Assembly: GCA_020847395.1 (NCBI GenBank)
Contig: JADLCD010000020.1
Span: 1-64,000 of the forward strand
Length of the DNA stretch: 64,000 nucleotides
Source of the DNA: Chitinophagaceae bacterium
GTDB lineage: Bacteria; Bacteroidota; Bacteroidia; Chitinophagales; Chitinophagaceae
Direction of reading: 5' to 3'
Part shown: piece after piece, positions 62,847-64,000 of the stretch
How positions within the stretch are numbered: the first letter of the stretch is position 1
How the letters are laid out: every line of letters begins with the position of its first letter
Translations under genes and position numbers: made by a program
The notes under the pieces: generated by a model
Database searches by the model: none
The model's input: the letters and a program-made list of their open reading frames with translations, nothing else
Told to the model about the DNA's origin: nothing

Positions 62847-64000
62847 ATGCAAATGACAGGAACAACAATCATAAAAGAAACGAATCAACTCTTCCCGGTT
62901 TTTTTAAAACTGGAGCAATTGAGGCTGCTGATTATCGGCGGGGGGAATGTTGGCGTTGAAAAGCTGAATGCGGTATTATCCAACTCACCTGCCACGCAAA
63001 TTAAAATTGTTGCATTGCAGGTAAGTGATGTTATTCGCGCCATTGCAGAACGGCACGATAATATAGTGGTGATTGAAGAGGCTTATTCAGCAAAACACCT
63101 GGATAATATAGATATCGTGATTGTTGCGGTAGATGATAAATCGCTTGGAGCACAGATTAAAGCCGATGCGCAAAAGCGCGGTTTGCTGGTAAATGTTGCC
63201 GATACACCGGAGCTATGTGATTTTTATCTGGGTTCTATTGTGAAGAAAGGAAATCTTAAAGTAGCGGTTTCTACCAATGGCAAATCGCCCACCATCGCTA
63301 AAAGAATAAAGGAAACATTAAATGAAGTATTACCTGAAGAGTTAGATGAAGTGCTGGATAATATGGAAGTGATACGGAAAAAGATGAACGGCAATTTCGC
63401 GAAGAAGGTGCAGGATCTGAATCATATTACCAAAACACTTTCGCTCAGGGATAATATTGAGGAAAAAAGCAACGGGGAAAAACAATGGAGGCGCATAGCT
63501 ACCTGGTGTTTGTTTGCTTTCTTCTTTATGTTTGTGGGTTATTTCATATTATCTTATTTACCGTTAGGCAGTTTAACAGATACCATTAAAACCGGCTTCG
63601 CCAGTTTAGACAGTAAGTTTTACTGGATGATTGCTGCGGGATTTCTGGCACAATTGGTTGATGGCGCTTTGGGTATGGGATATGGTGTGGTATCAACAAC
63701 AGTATTGATGTCGCTCGGTGTAAATCTTTCTGCTATCAGTGGCAGTATACATACTGCCGAAATGTTTTCGAGTGGTGCTTCCGGTTACAGTCATTATAAA
63801 TTTGGTAACGTAAATAAAAAATTGTTCAAAGCGTTGCTGATACCCGGCATCATCGGCGCAGTATTAGGCGCTTTCCTGCTTTCCAAATTTGGCGACACAT
63901 ATGGAAATTATATCCGCCCGCTGATTGCCACCTATACCATGTTGCTGGGTTTGCGTATACTCATCATAGCTTTCCGAAAAAAAAATAACAAACCCAAAAA
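62847..64000 (+). CDS. Siroheme synthase domain-TSUP fusion (partial)
   Basis: The frame is open from ATG 62847 (or 62853) to the window end, about 384 residues, with the C-terminus missing. Residues about 12-160 form a CysG N-terminal-like precorrin-2 dehydrogenase/ferrochelatase domain (LRLLIIGGGNVGVEKLNAVL near 26, IVIVAVDDKSLGAQ near 90, LLVNVADTPELCDFYLGSIV near 113, VAVSTNGKSPTIAKRIKE near 139). After a helix near 215-235 comes a TSUP/TauE-SafE domain (GFLAQLVDGALGMGYG near 268, SAISGSIHTAEMFSSGASG near 293). The first half would finish siroheme for CysI; the second half likely moves sulfite or sulfate across the membrane. Confidence 0.9.
   Translation, partial: MQMTGTTIIKETNQLFPVFLKLEQLRLLIIGGGNVGVEKLNAVLSNSPATQIKIVALQVSDVIRAIAERHDNIVVIEEAYSAKHLDNIDIVIVAVDDKSLGAQIKADAQKRGLLVNVADTPELCDFYLGSIVKKGNLKVAVSTNGKSPTIAKRIKETLNEVLPEELDEVLDNMEVIRKKMNGNFAKKVQDLNHITKTLSLRDNIEEKSNGEKQWRRIATWCLFAFFFMFVGYFILSYLPLGSLTDTIKTGFASLDSKFYWMIAAGFLAQLVDGALGMGYGVVSTTVLMSLGVNLSAISGSIHTAEMFSSGASGYSHYKFGNVNKKLFKALLIPGIIGAVLGAFLLSKFGDTYGNYIRPLIATYTMLLGLRILIIAFRKKNNKPK

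Overview
The window looks like a chromosomal segment of a Bacteroidota bacterium, most likely a member of the Chitinophagaceae or a close relative. The grounds are moderate-to-low GC, recognisable TTG-N21-TAnnTTTG promoters (clear before the OmpA-like gene, the acyl-CoA dehydrogenase and the metY riboswitch), few Shine-Dalgarno sites, many secreted hydrolases and lipoproteins, and Bacteroidota gene orders such as SpoIIM/DUF4129/DUF4350/MoxR/DUF58 opposite an RDD protein. The genus cannot be named from the sequence alone. No rRNA, tRNA, transposase, prophage or CRISPR array was recognised.

Layout. 0-4.2 kb holds a DUF3500 protein and a small foreign-looking island: a possible HsdS tail, RhuM, a metallophosphoesterase and a YgjP-like metallopeptidase. 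4.3-10.1 kb (minus) is a tight operon of four secreted phosphate-ester hydrolases: PafA-type phosphatase, purple-acid-phosphatase-like enzyme, second alkaline-phosphatase-superfamily enzyme and a GDPD-esterase fusion. 10.4-16.7 kb carries a LuxE-like protein, a lipoprotein, an M42 peptidase and a three-gene module (57-aa membrane microprotein, kinase-like/methyltransferase, membrane sulfatase-like hydrolase). 17.9-22.8 kb is a secreted glycan-processing set (DUF1080, GH92, Tat-exported Gfo/Idh/MocA). 23-29.7 kb is mostly housekeeping (CDF transporter, acyl-CoA dehydrogenase, YggS, ArgS). 29.9-34.6 kb (minus) is an SDR/ROK/SIS/MetE-like/UlaG-like operon. 34.8-41 kb encodes envelope and stress proteins (L,D-transpeptidase, RlpA-like, OmpA-like, Dps, subtilase). 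41-47.3 kb is the MoxR/DUF58 operon. 49.5-64 kb is a sulfur and methionine region: metY-metX-hom behind a SAM-I riboswitch, divergent from cysH-cysD-cysN-cysE-cobA-cysJ-cysI and a siroheme-synthase/TSUP fusion that runs off the window.

How the genes work together. Sulfate is activated to APS (CysDN), reduced to sulfite (iron-sulfur CysH) and then to sulfide (CysJI). CobA and the CysG-like domain supply siroheme. CysE makes O-acetylserine, while Hom, MetX and MetY route homoserine and sulfide to homocysteine. S-adenosylmethionine closes the loop through the riboswitch.

The most unusual signal is a family of intergenic arrays with a strict 7-bp (sometimes 8-bp) period. Most units fit RGYTNNN. 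The arrays are often arranged as two opposed arms that would fold into a long hairpin, and they differ in sequence dialect from site to site. They occupy about a dozen intergenic spaces and nearly every gap wider than about 25 bp in the sulfur region. One of them, 25 gapless octamers after cysI, lies in a 245-nt stretch with no cytosine on the plus strand.
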